A DNA stretch of 64,000 nucleotides from Blattamonas nauphoetae (GCA_033064195.1 JARBJD010000015.1:434001-498000), one strand, 5' to 3'. Counted from the first letter of the stretch, positions 26,585 to 38,349 are shown. Numbers and translations are program-made. The notes: a model not told the origin generated them from the sequence alone.

Positions 26585-29220
26585 TAAAAAGAATAAACCA
26601 AAAGGAACGAGATACCAGTCAAGATCTTCAAAACACAAACAAAGTGTGGAAGAGAGCTGCCAGTTTCGAGTGTAGATTGATTAGATCATGTCAAAATCAA
26701 GATAAGACTCCTGTTCGTTGAAACATGACGTGTAACGTCATCGAAAGAGAAATAATGCGTTGATTCAGAAGTCATCTGTTTTCCTCGAGTAAGAGTTAAA
26801 TTGAATCGCAAAATGCGTCATTGCAAGAAAAAAGACGTGAAGAATGGAATTGTGAAATGAAATTTAGATTTAATGGTCTCTGAGAGAAAATGGGAGACGA
26901 AGTCAACTTCTGATGGGGAGGACGATCTGGACATGTCCAGGACTGGACAGATTTGTCCGTTTTCAACTAATCATCAATTGATAGTGAACAAATTGAGATG
27001 ATTCTTTTTTTCAACAAATGAGTGGATGTCCAAGATCGGACAAGCTTGGACATGTCAGCAATTTATGGGATTTTTGTCCGAATTCTCTAATGCTTGTTTT
27101 CGATTTTTTTGAAAGACAAAATATGAATAGTATCAACATTTTTATACCTGTCAGGCATGGGTTTACTCGATGTCAAAAGCCAACGACCACTCACAATGGG
27201 CTCGATCACATCTTCATCTTAGAAAGGTCCTAAATCACATTCTATATGTGTATAAACATGTTATCAACTCATTTTACTTCGCATTGGGAAGTATTACTGG
27301 CAGAGACAGATGCGGTGGTGTTTTGAGAAAAAAAGTTAAAAATCAATGTAGTGAAAACGACACGTCAAACGAAAACTCCAGAGGTGGAACACAATCGACA
27401 GAAGAAGACAGAGAAAGAGGGTTTGGGGAGATGAATCTCAAAGAAGAAGTCAAAAAAGTGTTGGTGAGAAGGTTTTGTGTCTGAGTAGTCTTTGGCAACA
27501 TATCAATGTATCTGGTTGGATTTTCTCATTAAGATCGCTCTTCCATCACGTCAGAGGGGAATTTAGTTCGTTGGAGCGGTTGTAAGGAGAAATCGAGGCA
27601 GGCACCGTCTGAAGGGGGGATCTAGTCTTGAAACAAAAAGAATGACTGAAAGAATGAAAAATACCGTTGGAAATACATGACTTTTGCGTGATTTACTGGT
27701 CTTCTGTTTAGATCGTTGTCTCATGGCACGATCGTGAGACCCGGAGTGACATGAATGAACTGGCAAAATAACTGAGCAAGATTGATGAATAAACCTGTTT
27801 CTGGCGGAGTTTGCCGCTTACTAGGACAGATTCGTGCAAGAAGAGTTGCTTCGGGCTTTGACACTTTATAGTGGTGTTAGAAAACCGCAACCCGTCAGAA
27901 ACCCGCCACTAGTGTTAGAAAACCGCCACTCAATTGTTGAAGCGTAATTATTTTCTCACTTCCTCTGATGATTGAATGAACTTGATTTGTGAAAGGTGTG
28001 GAGAAAAAAACTCATCTTGGATGTGTGAAACTAAATGCAATGGGTCTCATTTCAAACCATGATTCGTGAGTCTTTCTTATTGATCGTCTTCGGGCGATCA
28101 TCACGAAGATCAGACACAAACTGTCACATTCATCCCTTCTACCGTCCAAATTGAGCGAAGAAAACACGATCCATCAACACAATTCCAACACTCATCATGA
28201 TTCTCAAAAGACATCTTCTACAATTTCTCATCGTGCTGAAGCAGCTGAAAAGGAATGTATGACACTTTTTATCATTGTGTGCATCGACATCATAACCTTA
28301 GTCATTCCTAGATGAAAGAAACTCACCAACGTTTTGATTGCGATTCTGAAGATGAAGAGAACGACAAAATGGAGGACAAACCAGACAAACAACACAAATT
28401 CGCGATGAATACCAACATGAATCGCAACAAATTCGGAAGAAGGTGAGAACTATCAACGTTGAATAAGCCCACGAAGTTTTGATTCTGAAGACTTCATTTC
28501 ACGATTTATGATTGTTTGATCTTGTTTATGACAAAAAAACTGTGTGAGATTAATGATAATTGTTTGAAAAAAGGGAGGATATATAAGATCCGCCAGTGGC
28601 GGGTTTTCAGACTCCCTCTGGCGGGTTTCCGAACACTTGCTGATTTCGGACACTACTATTACTTGTCAAGAGATGACAATGAAAGATCGGGCATTGAGAG
28701 GAGTAAGAGAATAGGTGACAGTTTAAGTTGAATGAATCTTATGGACAAGATAGAATCGAATGACATCGAAAGATGAAGACAAACAGTCCTTTCAGGAAGT
28801 GAAGCAAGATCAACCCATGAAACACATATGTTACACGAGAACTGTGTCAGAAGGCAGATATGTTGAGTATTTATCCCTTAAAGTAGTGCGTCCATCTCAT
28901 TACTTCCACTTTCAACTCAGATTGTCGTCTTTATCGAGTTGTTTGTCGATTTGATAAAAGATCTCGGACCCATCATTGGGAATGACCATGCCCGGGCATG
29001 TCAACGCTTTTCGGTAAAAACAGGGATGCCATGTCATGCCTGACAGGTATAAACATTTTGGACGATTTAATCTGGCTCCAAGGATGAAAAAATCCAAGTC
29101 GTTAAATGAAAAACGTGATCTTTTTTCTCATCCCATGACACTTCTAGAACAATCTTGTTTTCCATTTCGGTGTTTCCCTTGGAGGGATGACCATCTCTGG
29201 GGATTGATGATCTAGAGGTG
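26585..29220. other. Long intergenic stretch with small inverted repeats, no firm gene
   Basis: Seen here: palindromes TGGACATGTCCA (26939-26950) and CATGCCCGGGCATG near 28988; an inverted pair CCTGTCAGGCATG at 27147 and 29035-29047, each beside TA, that could bound a 1.9-kb element; and GGCGGGTTT-type motifs in inverted order at ~27885-27935 and ~28590-28635. A possible two-exon mini-gene is noted separately. Nothing else is supportable. Confidence 0.45.
28197..28444 (+). CDS. Very tentative two-exon small gene
   Basis: An ATG at 28197 opens MILKRHLLQFLIVLKQLKRN. A 55-base GT..AG interval (28257-28311, GTATGA to CCTAG) could be an intron, after which an in-frame acidic stretch (MKETHQRFDCDSEDEENDK) continues to a TGA at 28442-28444. 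The length, the lack of any recognised homology and the repeat-rich setting make chance likely. It is listed only because the splice signals are canonical. Confidence 0.15.
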
Positions 29221-29822
29221 AAATGGTTCACGATATGAGACTTGGATGTGATGTGAAATGACTAATGAATAGAACAGTGACGTGCGAGAGGAAAGAGAGG
29301 TGAGAAGTGACGATGTGTGTGACATGGCTGGGTCTTTCCAGACTCCACAATGAAGAGAACGAGCACGTGTTGTGTGACGGTGAATGAGCAAACAATCAAA
29401 ATTCGTCAGACGAGGCGCGTCTCAGCGAATGTCGCTGCAAACTCGCCTTTCTCGAAAGACGCACAACTAAGACAATCTCGTCGACAAAACACCACACTCA
29501 GGGTGTGGAAATCTACCGAGTTCCTAAATTGGTGATCGGGGATATATTTGATGGGAAATACAAATGTGAAAATGAAGACGAACAGAAGACGGGAATAAAA
29601 TGACTGAGAAATGAATAGTGAATGGCGAAAACGACCAGCAACGAAAAAGGATGGAAGTGAGTGACGTTGGAGACATTCCTGTTCGGTCTGTGAAGTGGGG
29701 TATGAAGGTGTCGAAAAGAGGAAGGAGAACAAGAATTGTCTCTTTCGTGATGGTTCGTGAGAAGTGAGTGAACTGGCTTTTTGTCGACGGTGAAGTGTGT
29801 CAGTGAGATCGAGTTGATGCTA
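29221..29822. repeat. 3' flank of gene B, shared with the flanks of A and C
   Basis: Homologous to 178-803 and 38676-39288. The blocks around 29335-29505 and 29780-29822 are the most alike. No gene is seen. Confidence 0.7.
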
Positions 29823-32800
29823 TCACTGAGCAGCGTCGAAGAACACAGCAGAGCCATACGAGAACTCCACCGATTGAAGTTTTTCTTCCATCTCTCCCAG
29901 ACCAGGACGATCCTTCCCCCGAACTTGCAGACACGACACAATCACATCACGCAGTCCCGAATCTCCAACCAACGACAGTTTCGGCGGAATCCCGGTCTTC
30001 AGCTGCCGCGATGCATTCAAAGCATCCATCTCCCCGAAGGGAACCTGTCCTGTCTCAATCTCGAACAGGACAAGGCCAAGACTAAAAACTGCAGCTGACC
30101 CGCTGTCCACCTTCTGTCCCTCTTCCCCTTCCGACACCACTGTCTCAGGCGCTCGCCACCGCAGCAGCTCGAACTGCTCGTTCTTCCTCTCTCCTTCTGT
30201 CTGTATCAGGTTCTCGGTTCTCTGTCCACCCTGACATGTCTGTGTGCGCTGGGTCTGCGATCTCGTCTGTCCCATCGTCTCCCCCACATCCAACGCAATC
30301 TCCACTTCCCCATCCTCCCCAAACACAACACTGTGCGACGAGAACATCGTCAGCACTGACAGGGTCGGGTCCTGTCTGTGCAGTCCAACCAGCTTTCGCA
30401 TAATCTGCTGTGCAACCCCCATCTTGTCGATCGGCCTCTTCTGCGCCGAGTGCAGTCTGTTGTACAGCGTGTCTCTCCTCTTCAGGCCAACAGGACCGTT
30501 CTGTTTGTTCAACACTGATGTTGATGATTCTCCAAAGACAGGAATGATGTTGTCTGTGCTGAATTGGAATGTCGGTTCAAGCTGCTGTGGGATGTGATTT
30601 GAGGCATCAGCTTGTGCTAAATGACCAACAGATCCTTCAGCAGCAATTACAGACGAAGGCGGAAATAGAAGCTTGTCGAAGTCTTCCAGCTTTTCGGGTG
30701 GGAGGTCGTTCAATTCGGCTTGTTCCTGTTTCAGCAGCGATTCCTTCTCTTTCGCTTTCGATGAACGGCGACGAAGAAGAACGACGACGATGATGATCAC
30801 AAGAAGAGCCACCACACACCCAGCGATCAGCGGGATCATCCACTTCATCGCTTCCTTCATCAGCGCCTTCCGTTCATCCGATTCGCTCACTTTCACAACA
30901 AACCAGTCTGTCGTCCATCCATCTCCAAACACAAGCGTCCCATTCCATCCAAATGTCCGATTCAGTTTATCAAGCTCCGACGACGACAGTGACACTGAAA
31001 TCGATGATTCGTCCTTCCATTCATATTTCGATGGCGTCAGCTCGACCCGCAATCCATCCGAACTCGACGAACTCCCCACTTCCGAAATCAACAGAAACAG
31101 ATTGCACGGAATCAGCATCGATCCAACCAAATCAATCGACACCGATTTGTTCTTGTTTGAGACACTCTTCGTCTTCCCCACATCCAACTTCGGAACAAAC
31201 AGACCAGACGCAACGAGTTCCGACCCTTTCTTCACAACACAATCGTCAGTCGAGATCCACAGCGATTCGCTCTCTTCGTTTGTGCTGCTCTCGTCTTCAA
31301 TCCGTACTTCGCCTGACGAGCAGTGGACGTTCTGACGCGCTGAAGTGAATGTCGGGTGACGCACTCCATTCGACGACAGTTTCGTGTTGAAAAGGGAGAG
31401 AATGCTTCCGTTGACAGCGAGGGCGCCTTGGGAGAGTTGGGAGAAACGGCACTGGTCGATCGTGGTTGGGGTGTCGTAAACTTTGACGAGACCAGTCGTC
31501 CACGAACAGAGGAGATCGTCTTCAGTATCGGAGTCGATGTTTCGTGTGGCAGGCATGCCGTCGAATGTGCACGAAGTGAGTGTGAGCTTCTGGCCATCGT
31601 TCACTTCTATCAGCACTTCTGGGTGGAGATTGTTCGCTGTCAGATTTGTGAACGAGCAGGCGTCGAAGGAGGAGAGGACGAAGGGAGTGGAGCTGAACGA
31701 GAGCGGAGGCAGCGCCAGATTCACCAGCGAGAACGATCCCCCACAAACTGACACAAGTCCACCACTTTCAGAAATCGATGACGACACCCACACGTCTGTC
31801 ATCTGCACTGTCCCTTTCTTCACCAACAACAGCTTCCCATCCGATGACATTCCATTCAAAAGCGACAACGACGAGAATCGTCCGACACTCTGATCTCCAT
31901 CCACACAAATCAGTGTCGTGTTGATCAGTGATGACGAGTCTCTTCCACAACTGAACACAATCGAATCCAAAACAAGAATTGAACTCACACACGACAACAC
32001 TTCCGACGAGCAATCAACTCCAACAACCATTGACACACCATCAATCTCCACGTGCTCCCCACTGTCAACCACAAGTCCTCCAGATCCAACAACTGACAGC
32101 ACGGAACTCCCCACTTTCCCATGAACACGATACTCCGCATTCAGATCAATCACATCAGCGATCTCAACTGTGTCGTGGATGTTCAGTTGCTTCTCTCCCT
32201 TCGAGTCTGCCACTGCCATTCCGTATTCCAGTCCAAGACACCACACTCCAGAATACCCACACTGAACAATCGAATACCCTGACGAACTCACTCCAATCGC
32301 CCCAGTGTGAGCAACCAGGTAGAATAGAAGCGACGCATTCAGCCCCTCCTCCCAATCCACACTCCACAGCCACCCTGACTCCATCCCAATCGGGCTGTAC
32401 GATCCAGCAAACCGAGCATCCGACACTTTCACCCATTCTGACAGTCTCTTCCCTTCAATCCACACAAAACAAGTTTTTCTGTCTGTGTTTCTCATTGTGT
32501 CAGCTGATTCAGAATACTTTAGATTTGTCAGCTTGAATGATGGAATCTTGGTTGGATTGGAAATCGAGTTGAACGAAATGAAGAAGCCATCTCCATCGCC
32601 AGACAGTGTCCACACTGACGCAAGTTCAACTGAGTCCACATCAAGCTCCATTCCCTCTTCCATCACACTCTCCACAACTCCTCCATCTCCTTCCATTCGA
32701 ACAATATTTGTGAACACACTCGATTTCAATGTCAGCGACGATTTCGAGTGTTCAATCAGAGCATTCATCGACAGACGGAACGAACTGAACGAGCAGCCAT

Positions 32801-35800
32801 CCACAATCAGAGACGACGAGTCACACCCAACACTGATCAACGCATGCTCCAACAACTCCACCGACGACGACTGCACGAATGACAGTGCGGAAAGAGTGAG
32901 TGAGCCAGATGACAGCGCAAGCTTGCCATCCACTCCAACTGACACTGTCACACTCTTCGACACAGATGTGAGTGTGGATGGGGTGTTCGCAATTGTGATG
33001 CTCTCGTTGAGAACGAAATCAGAGTCGATGACAGTTTCGTTGTCTGTGCTTGTCTTTGAGAGTGATGGCTGAACGAGTGAGCATGGAAGCTGACGAAGAC
33101 CACACAGTGAGTGTGATTCTCCATTTTCGTGAACATGCACTGCACCTGACGATTCTGTGTGAGGATGCCAGAAGAACAGCAGCGAGCTCGATTCACCTGT
33201 TGACGAAGTGGTCCCAAACCACTTCGCCTTTTCGTCTTTTGAGACAAGGTCAGTCGAGGGGAGAGTTGGTTTGATTTCGTCCAGATTCCCTCCACTTAGG
33301 AATGATTGAAGTGATGGATGGATTAGGAACAGATTCTGACCCTTCCCCTCCGACGAACAACCTGTGAATGTGAGTGTTTTGGTGATCTCGAACGATCCTT
33401 GATTCATTTCGACAAACAGTGCTCCTCCATTCCCTGCTGATGAACACGACGAGAACGACGACTCGGAGATGGAGAGAGAGTTCCCAGTGTTCAGTGTGGA
33501 CGAGAACACTGAACCCTTCCCACTCGTTTTCAGATACGCAAATGTGCATCCGGCGATGGTCATTGATCCTGTGTTGACAATCGAAAGGAGTGACGTCGAT
33601 CGTTCGGTTCCCTTTCCAACAAAAGTGAGTGTTAAGAGGGTCAGAGTGTTCGCGGACACTTCAAATGCTCCACTTTCTCCAACTGTGATCGTTGCAGGCT
33701 CATCCGATGGCTTCATTGTGAAACTCAACGAGAACGTCACTTTCTCGACGAGTGAGAGAGATGACACAATCTCCATTTCGAGTGGCGTTGATCCAGAAAG
33801 ATGCGAGACTGCGGTTGATAACGACGAGCATCTCAGTTGTGTCCGTCCACATCCCTCCCCATCTCTCCCTCCATCCCCCACTGCGATTGTCGGTTGGTTG
33901 TACGCTTTCAGATAGTACAGAAGAGACAGCGACACATACTCCAAGTCTTCCTTCTCACTTCCATCTTCTCCCCACAGAAGGGCATCGTCTGCTGGGGCGA
34001 CGAGAGAGGAGATCGATCCAGTCCAAGTTGAGTCTATCAGATACGATTCGAGTGAGTGACTTCGCAGGAAGATCCACTCGCCCTTCTTTCCCTCTCCGCA
34101 GCTGATGTCTGTTCCGAAAGTGCTTTGGATGATCAGATTGGCTGGGTTGTGGTCGAGTGAGGAGGAGACGAACAGCACGCCTCCATTCCCAGACGACGAG
34201 CAGGACGAGAAAGAGCAGCCAACGATCTCCAACTTGTCTTCGGACGAGGAGAGCGAGGAATGGACAATGCTTCCATCTCCAACAGTGCAGCTCACATTTT
34301 CGATTGTCACAGTGTCCAATTTGAGAGTTCCTCCTGTTTGAGTGAGAAGAGCTGAGGAAGACGAGAAGTGAACTGTGAAGTCGAACAGTGTTCCTGACAG
34401 AGTGAGTTTCCCCCCTTCAATTTTGAATAACGATGCTGATAGTGTGGTGGACGAAGGGTTCGCGATCGTGACAGAGTCGGAGAGCGTCAAAGTGCTTCCC
34501 CTCACAACCAACAGCGGCTGAGTGAGCGATGAGGGGAGTGTCAAGCCCATCGATGACAGAGACAGTGAACCAGCATCCACAATCAACTGGCCATCCGATT
34601 CAAAAAGCAGTGATTTCGGAGATGACGAAGACGACGAGATCGACACTCCAGTCTCGGGACATTCCAGAAGTGTGGAGAGAGTGATGTCTGAGCTCAGGCT
34701 GAGTGTCGTCTTTGAGTCGGTGAGCAACGACCAGGCGAAATCGAGTGTCGAGCAAGGAAGACGCTCCTGACCACACTTTCCATGATCCCAGAACCCTTCC
34801 GACACAAACACAGCTCCACTCGTGTGACCATACAAATGATACCCAAGCGGCCCGATGTTCGTCGTGTTCGTCGAATCTGACCCAAACACTTGTTCCAACT
34901 TCGCTTTCGTCAGCGAAACGTCGTTCGTTCCAATCAGACTCGCCCAGTCAGTTGTCACAACAGCTCCAACATCCTCTCCCTCCAGATACACTTCATGACT
35001 TCCAGTCGACCCAGCTGTGATGATCGACACACTCTTCATCACAACATCCCCAGACGAGAACGATTCGCGAGAGATGAACACACTTCTTCCATTTCCATTC
35101 ACACCACAGTTGCACGATGTGAACGATACAGTGTCCAGATTGATTTGACCAGTCGTTGTGGAGTGGATCACTGACCCAGACCCTTCATTTGTGATCGAAG
35201 AGAAGTCGGTCGATGAGAGAGACAACGAAGCTATCTTCGTCACAGAGAACACACTGCTCGCGGAGTCGAGTGTGAGCGAGGGAACGGCGAGCGATGTGAT
35301 CGTTGTTGATCCTCCATTCAGAGCGAAGAGTGATGTGGTCCGTTGTGTGGTTGAGTGAGTCATGGTCGTTCCTGCTTCTATCGTCAGACTCCCAGATGAA
35401 ACAACGAAGAGCGGAGAGGAAGGCGAAACCAACTTCATCGTGTTCGTCCCACTCAGCTCCAACAACCCTCCCGAAACTGATCCAAACGAGACTGGAATGT
35501 CTTCCGTTCCTTTCCCGACGGTGCAACCAGACACCACAACCGATCCTGTTGAAACAGAAATGACTGCAACAGTCGGCGGAGATGCGAAGAGGATGGTGAG
35601 CGAGGAGAGTGTGAGCGACGACAAAGTTGAGGAAGTCGAGAACTGACCCGTCTTCGAGAGTCTGATTGTGTTTCCTGTGATCGTCGCTGTGTGTCCCCCA
35701 CATGAAAAAGGCATCGATTGATCGAGTGTCGTTTGGAGTTCTATTGTGATCGGATTCAGCTTTCCTTCCGTTTTCGAGCCATTCGCTGCCAGGCGGGTCT

Positions 35801-38231
35801 GAAGCGTGCTCAGTGACGCGCAAGGAAAAACAGAGAAGCCACACAGCTCCCCATCTGCTCCACTCGAATTCACAAATCCTTTCGATCCCACTTCAGCGAA
35901 GAAGAGCACAAGAGGAACAACGTCGGATGTGTTCGCGGTGTTCCATCCTCGATGCATGTCCACCAGCGCTGCTGTTGGAGTCAGTGGGAAAGGCGCGAGG
36001 AAGGCCAAGCTTGTTCGCGTGATCGCTGAGGCCAGTGACGGTGCTTCCACAAACACGGCAGATCCACTCCCAGTCGCTGAACATGAATCAAAGGACGTCC
36101 CTGCTTCCAGAGCGAATGAACCTGTCGAACCGAGCACAATCGACAGAGCTCCTCCCTTCCCAGAAGACGAGCACAGTTTGAATGTCGTGTCTGAAACTGT
36201 CAGTTTCGATCCTGTTCCGAGAAGTGCCAGAATCACTCCGCCATCTCCTGAAGACGACACTGACTCGAACGAGCTGCTTGCGATCGACACAATCTGGTCG
36301 CTGTTTCCATTTGTGCTCAGCAACACCCCTCCTCCACTTCCTGTCTGTGTGATCGTTTTGAACGCACAACCAAGCACAGACACGGTTGATGCTCCTTTCA
36401 TGCTGATCACACTCGCTGCGACCAATGAGAGCGATGACAACGAAACAGTGCCCAGTTTGAGTGTGGCTGAATCGACTTTCATGAAATCCTTCGTGAGGGT
36501 CGTTTTCGAAACAGTGAAATCGATTTCAATCAACACGACCTCCCCACTCGACACTTCCACGAAACTGATTGGAGTGGAAGACATGTCAATTGCAGCTTGC
36601 TTGACCAACACATTCCGTTGACCAGAGCACGAAAAGAAGGGCGAAGTCGAACCAGCTGGTGCGCTGATCTTTCGAGGAAACACTCCATTTGTTTTGGGTT
36701 CTCCGTAAAGGATCGTGTTCGATGTGTCGTCTTTCGTCGATGAAACGGTATTCTTTTTGGAAGGAGGAAGGAAGAATCCTGTGGAGTCGATGAGAGGGAA
36801 TGTGGCCGAAAAAGAGTCGTAGATCCTAATACTGACGTCGGGAGAACGATTCCATAACGCTGGTTGATAAAGTTGATGATCCCACTCGAATTTATTGGCA
36901 AAAATTGTGACAGACTGCACTGAATACATAAACAGCAAGAGCGACGCATTGTATCCCGCACGAAGGCTGGTTTGATGGTTCTGGACGAGGTTGTTTGAGA
37001 CTTGTCCTGTTCCATAGACAATGACCAGACAATCGGATCGCTCGCAGGAGTGGGACGTGGAAAAGGTGTTGTTGTTCACAATCTGGGTTGAAAAGTCGTT
37101 GTTTGTGTGATAATTCGAATCTTTACTTGCAGTGCACGAAGTGCAGGTATTCTCACGAAACCGAAGCTCCCTCTGAAATGGTTGAGAACAGAATGCTCCA
37201 CCAAACCCACCTGCTTGACAGCTCGTAAAAGAATTGTGGTGGTTGTCGGTGGTGGTACCCCCAGTATAAATGGCTCCACCGTTGGCGTTACTGACGCAGG
37301 ACTGAAATTGACAATATTGGATGGTCGCAGTTCCGGGGACGGATGGACTACAGCAGACACCTCCGCCTGGTGATCCATGATTGCAGTTTTTGAAGATGCT
37401 GTTTTGGATGGTGATATCTGACGTAACGGAGCGATATGAAGTGGTGCAGGTACCGCTGGGGCATGTGTAATCAGCGTTGGAGTGTGTTGTGTTGAGGAAG
37501 GTGTTGTTGGAGAAGAGGAAGGACCCGCCGAGGTTGATGTCGTTCGTCACAGTCCCGTAGAACACTCCATCCACATGCTCTGTCTTTGTGTTCAGCAATC
37601 TCGTCGTTCCTGTTGCAGTCGCCAGATGTGGGTGCATTGCGGGCGAATTCGAGGTGATGTTGCCGAACGAGCACGATTGCACCAAAACTGATTCTGTTTG
37701 TCGGTTTGCCACAATCGGCGAAATATCCGAATGGTGACTGTCTTCAAGAACTGTTGATACCAGGCTCACAGTTCCGCTTGAGCGTTGGTTTTCAACAAGA
37801 AGAGGAAGAATCGTCACTTCTGAAGATCGACGAAGATTCAGCCTTTCCAACACAATTTCCGAATTCCAAGAAAAGATCAAGTGGGCAGTGGAACTGACTA
37901 CGATGGCTGTCCCAGAGAGGTGAACTGATGAATCTGATGCGTGCATCGCTTGGTGAATCGGGAAAAGTGTCGTTGATGTCAGTTCAAAGGTGGCGTTCAC
38001 AACTGAGAATACGAACAAATCAATCTCGTTTGCACACATGATCTGCGACTGTGGAGATCCTGAAAGTCTTATCTGACCTCTTAGTGGCTCTTTTGAGGCA
38101 AAATAGTGAATGGCATCAAGGACCATGGGACGGGCATCATTCTTCCTTTTGACTGATGTAAGAACAGAACTGAGTGATATGGGTGAGGTGGATCGACACG
38201 TGGTGCCGAGTAAAATCAAGAATAAGATCAT
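29823..38231 (-). CDS. Gene B: giant beta-helix membrane protein with kinase-like tail
   Basis: 2,802 residues, the plain version of gene A with a single copy of the 710-residue module (3,513 minus 711). A signal peptide (MILFLILLGTTCRSTS) leads into ~240 residues almost identical to A, then a cassette unlike A (~250-600), then beta-helix modules marked by five Cys-pair motifs (CGFSVFPC, CGQERLPC, CGRTQLRC, CGLRQLPC, CGYSGVWC). The membrane helix is at ~2,461-2,483. The cytoplasmic tail of ~320 residues has RWRAPE at 2,691 and a kinase C-lobe pattern without visible ATP-binding or HRD motifs, so catalysis is doubtful. The last ~1,000 residues are near-identical to A and C, and one 382-bp stretch (33785-34166) looks identical to C. 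Surface adhesion or signalling is inferred. Confidence 0.87.
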   Translation of the reverse strand: MILFLILLGTTCRSTSPISLSSVLTSVKRKNDARPMVLDAIHYFASKEPLRGQIRLSGSPQSQIMCANEIDLFVFSVVNATFELTSTTLFPIHQAMHASDSSVHLSGTAIVVSSTAHLIFSWNSEIVLERLNLRRSSEVTILPLLVENQRSSGTVSLVSTVLEDSHHSDISPIVANRQTESVLVQSCSFGNITSNSPAMHPHLATATGTTRLLNTKTEHVDGVFYGTVTNDINLGGSFLFSNNTFLNTTHSNADYTCPSGTCTTSYRSVTSDITIQNSIFKNCNHGSPGGGVCCSPSVPGTATIQYCQFQSCVSNANGGAIYTGGTTTDNHHNSFTSCQAGGFGGAFCSQPFQRELRFRENTCTSCTASKDSNYHTNNDFSTQIVNNNTFSTSHSCERSDCLVIVYGTGQVSNNLVQNHQTSLRAGYNASLLLFMYSVQSVTIFANKFEWDHQLYQPALWNRSPDVSIRIYDSFSATFPLIDSTGFFLPPSKKNTVSSTKDDTSNTILYGEPKTNGVFPRKISAPAGSTSPFFSCSGQRNVLVKQAAIDMSSTPISFVEVSSGEVVLIEIDFTVSKTTLTKDFMKVDSATLKLGTVSLSSLSLVAASVISMKGASTVSVLGCAFKTITQTGSGGGVLLSTNGNSDQIVSIASSSFESVSSSGDGGVILALLGTGSKLTVSDTTFKLCSSSGKGGALSIVLGSTGSFALEAGTSFDSCSATGSGSAVFVEAPSLASAITRTSLAFLAPFPLTPTAALVDMHRGWNTANTSDVVPLVLFFAEVGSKGFVNSSGADGELCGFSVFPCASLSTLQTRLAANGSKTEGKLNPITIELQTTLDQSMPFSCGGHTATITGNTIRLSKTGQFSTSSTLSSLTLSSLTILFASPPTVAVISVSTGSVVVSGCTVGKGTEDIPVSFGSVSGGLLELSGTNTMKLVSPSSPLFVVSSGSLTIEAGTTMTHSTTQRTTSLFALNGGSTTITSLAVPSLTLDSASSVFSVTKIASLSLSSTDFSSITNEGSGSVIHSTTTGQINLDTVSFTSCNCGVNGNGRSVFISRESFSSGDVVMKSVSIITAGSTGSHEVYLEGEDVGAVVTTDWASLIGTNDVSLTKAKLEQVFGSDSTNTTNIGPLGYHLYGHTSGAVFVSEGFWDHGKCGQERLPCSTLDFAWSLLTDSKTTLSLSSDITLSTLLECPETGVSISSSSSSPKSLLFESDGQLIVDAGSLSLSSMGLTLPSSLTQPLLVVRGSTLTLSDSVTIANPSSTTLSASLFKIEGGKLTLSGTLFDFTVHFSSSSALLTQTGGTLKLDTVTIENVSCTVGDGSIVHSSLSSSEDKLEIVGCSFSSCSSSGNGGVLFVSSSLDHNPANLIIQSTFGTDISCGEGKKGEWIFLRSHSLESYLIDSTWTGSISSLVAPADDALLWGEDGSEKEDLEYVSLSLLYYLKAYNQPTIAVGDGGRDGEGCGRTQLRCSSLSTAVSHLSGSTPLEMEIVSSLSLVEKVTFSLSFTMKPSDEPATITVGESGAFEVSANTLTLLTLTFVGKGTERSTSLLSIVNTGSMTIAGCTFAYLKTSGKGSVFSSTLNTGNSLSISESSFSSCSSAGNGGALFVEMNQGSFEITKTLTFTGCSSEGKGQNLFLIHPSLQSFLSGGNLDEIKPTLPSTDLVSKDEKAKWFGTTSSTGESSSLLFFWHPHTESSGAVHVHENGESHSLCGLRQLPCSLVQPSLSKTSTDNETVIDSDFVLNESITIANTPSTLTSVSKSVTVSVGVDGKLALSSGSLTLSALSFVQSSSVELLEHALISVGCDSSSLIVDGCSFSSFRLSMNALIEHSKSSLTLKSSVFTNIVRMEGDGGVVESVMEEGMELDVDSVELASVWTLSGDGDGFFISFNSISNPTKIPSFKLTNLKYSESADTMRNTDRKTCFVWIEGKRLSEWVKVSDARFAGSYSPIGMESGWLWSVDWEEGLNASLLFYLVAHTGAIGVSSSGYSIVQCGYSGVWCLGLEYGMAVADSKGEKQLNIHDTVEIADVIDLNAEYRVHGKVGSSVLSVVGSGGLVVDSGEHVEIDGVSMVVGVDCSSEVLSCVSSILVLDSIVFSCGRDSSSLINTTLICVDGDQSVGRFSSLSLLNGMSSDGKLLLVKKGTVQMTDVWVSSSISESGGLVSVCGGSFSLVNLALPPLSFSSTPFVLSSFDACSFTNLTANNLHPEVLIEVNDGQKLTLTSCTFDGMPATRNIDSDTEDDLLCSWTTGLVKVYDTPTTIDQCRFSQLSQGALAVNGSILSLFNTKLSSNGVRHPTFTSARQNVHCSSGEVRIEDESSTNEESESLWISTDDCVVKKGSELVASGLFVPKLDVGKTKSVSNKNKSVSIDLVGSMLIPCNLFLLISEVGSSSSSDGLRVELTPSKYEWKDESSISVSLSSSELDKLNRTFGWNGTLVFGDGWTTDWFVVKVSESDERKALMKEAMKWMIPLIAGCVVALLVIIIVVVLLRRRSSKAKEKESLLKQEQAELNDLPPEKLEDFDKLLFPPSSVIAAEGSVGHLAQADASNHIPQQLEPTFQFSTDNIIPVFGESSTSVLNKQNGPVGLKRRDTLYNRLHSAQKRPIDKMGVAQQIMRKLVGLHRQDPTLSVLTMFSSHSVVFGEDGEVEIALDVGETMGQTRSQTQRTQTCQGGQRTENLIQTEGERKNEQFELLRWRAPETVVSEGEEGQKVDSGSAAVFSLGLVLFEIETGQVPFGEMDALNASRQLKTGIPPKLSLVGDSGLRDVIVSCLQVRGKDRPGLGEMEEKLQSVEFSYGSAVFFDAAQ

Positions 38232-38252
38232 AGCTCGATCAGACTAAAGAAG

Positions 38253-38265
38253 CCCTTTCTTTATC
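38253..38265 (-). promoter_or_regulatory. Candidate promoter motif of gene B
   Basis: GATAAAGAAAGGG on the minus strand, 22-34 bases before the start codon, as before A and C. Confidence 0.35.
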
Positions 38266-38349
38266 TTTGTATCTCCAGATTCATCAATTTCACTTCTTCG
38301 ATCGAAAGTCGAAGGATCATTGGATAGAAGCTAACCACGGCATTCACAA

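Noticed and set aside
27170-27484. 104-codon plus-strand frame
   Set aside because: No domain, no homologous copy in the window, and a position inside a repeat-rich intergenic stretch.
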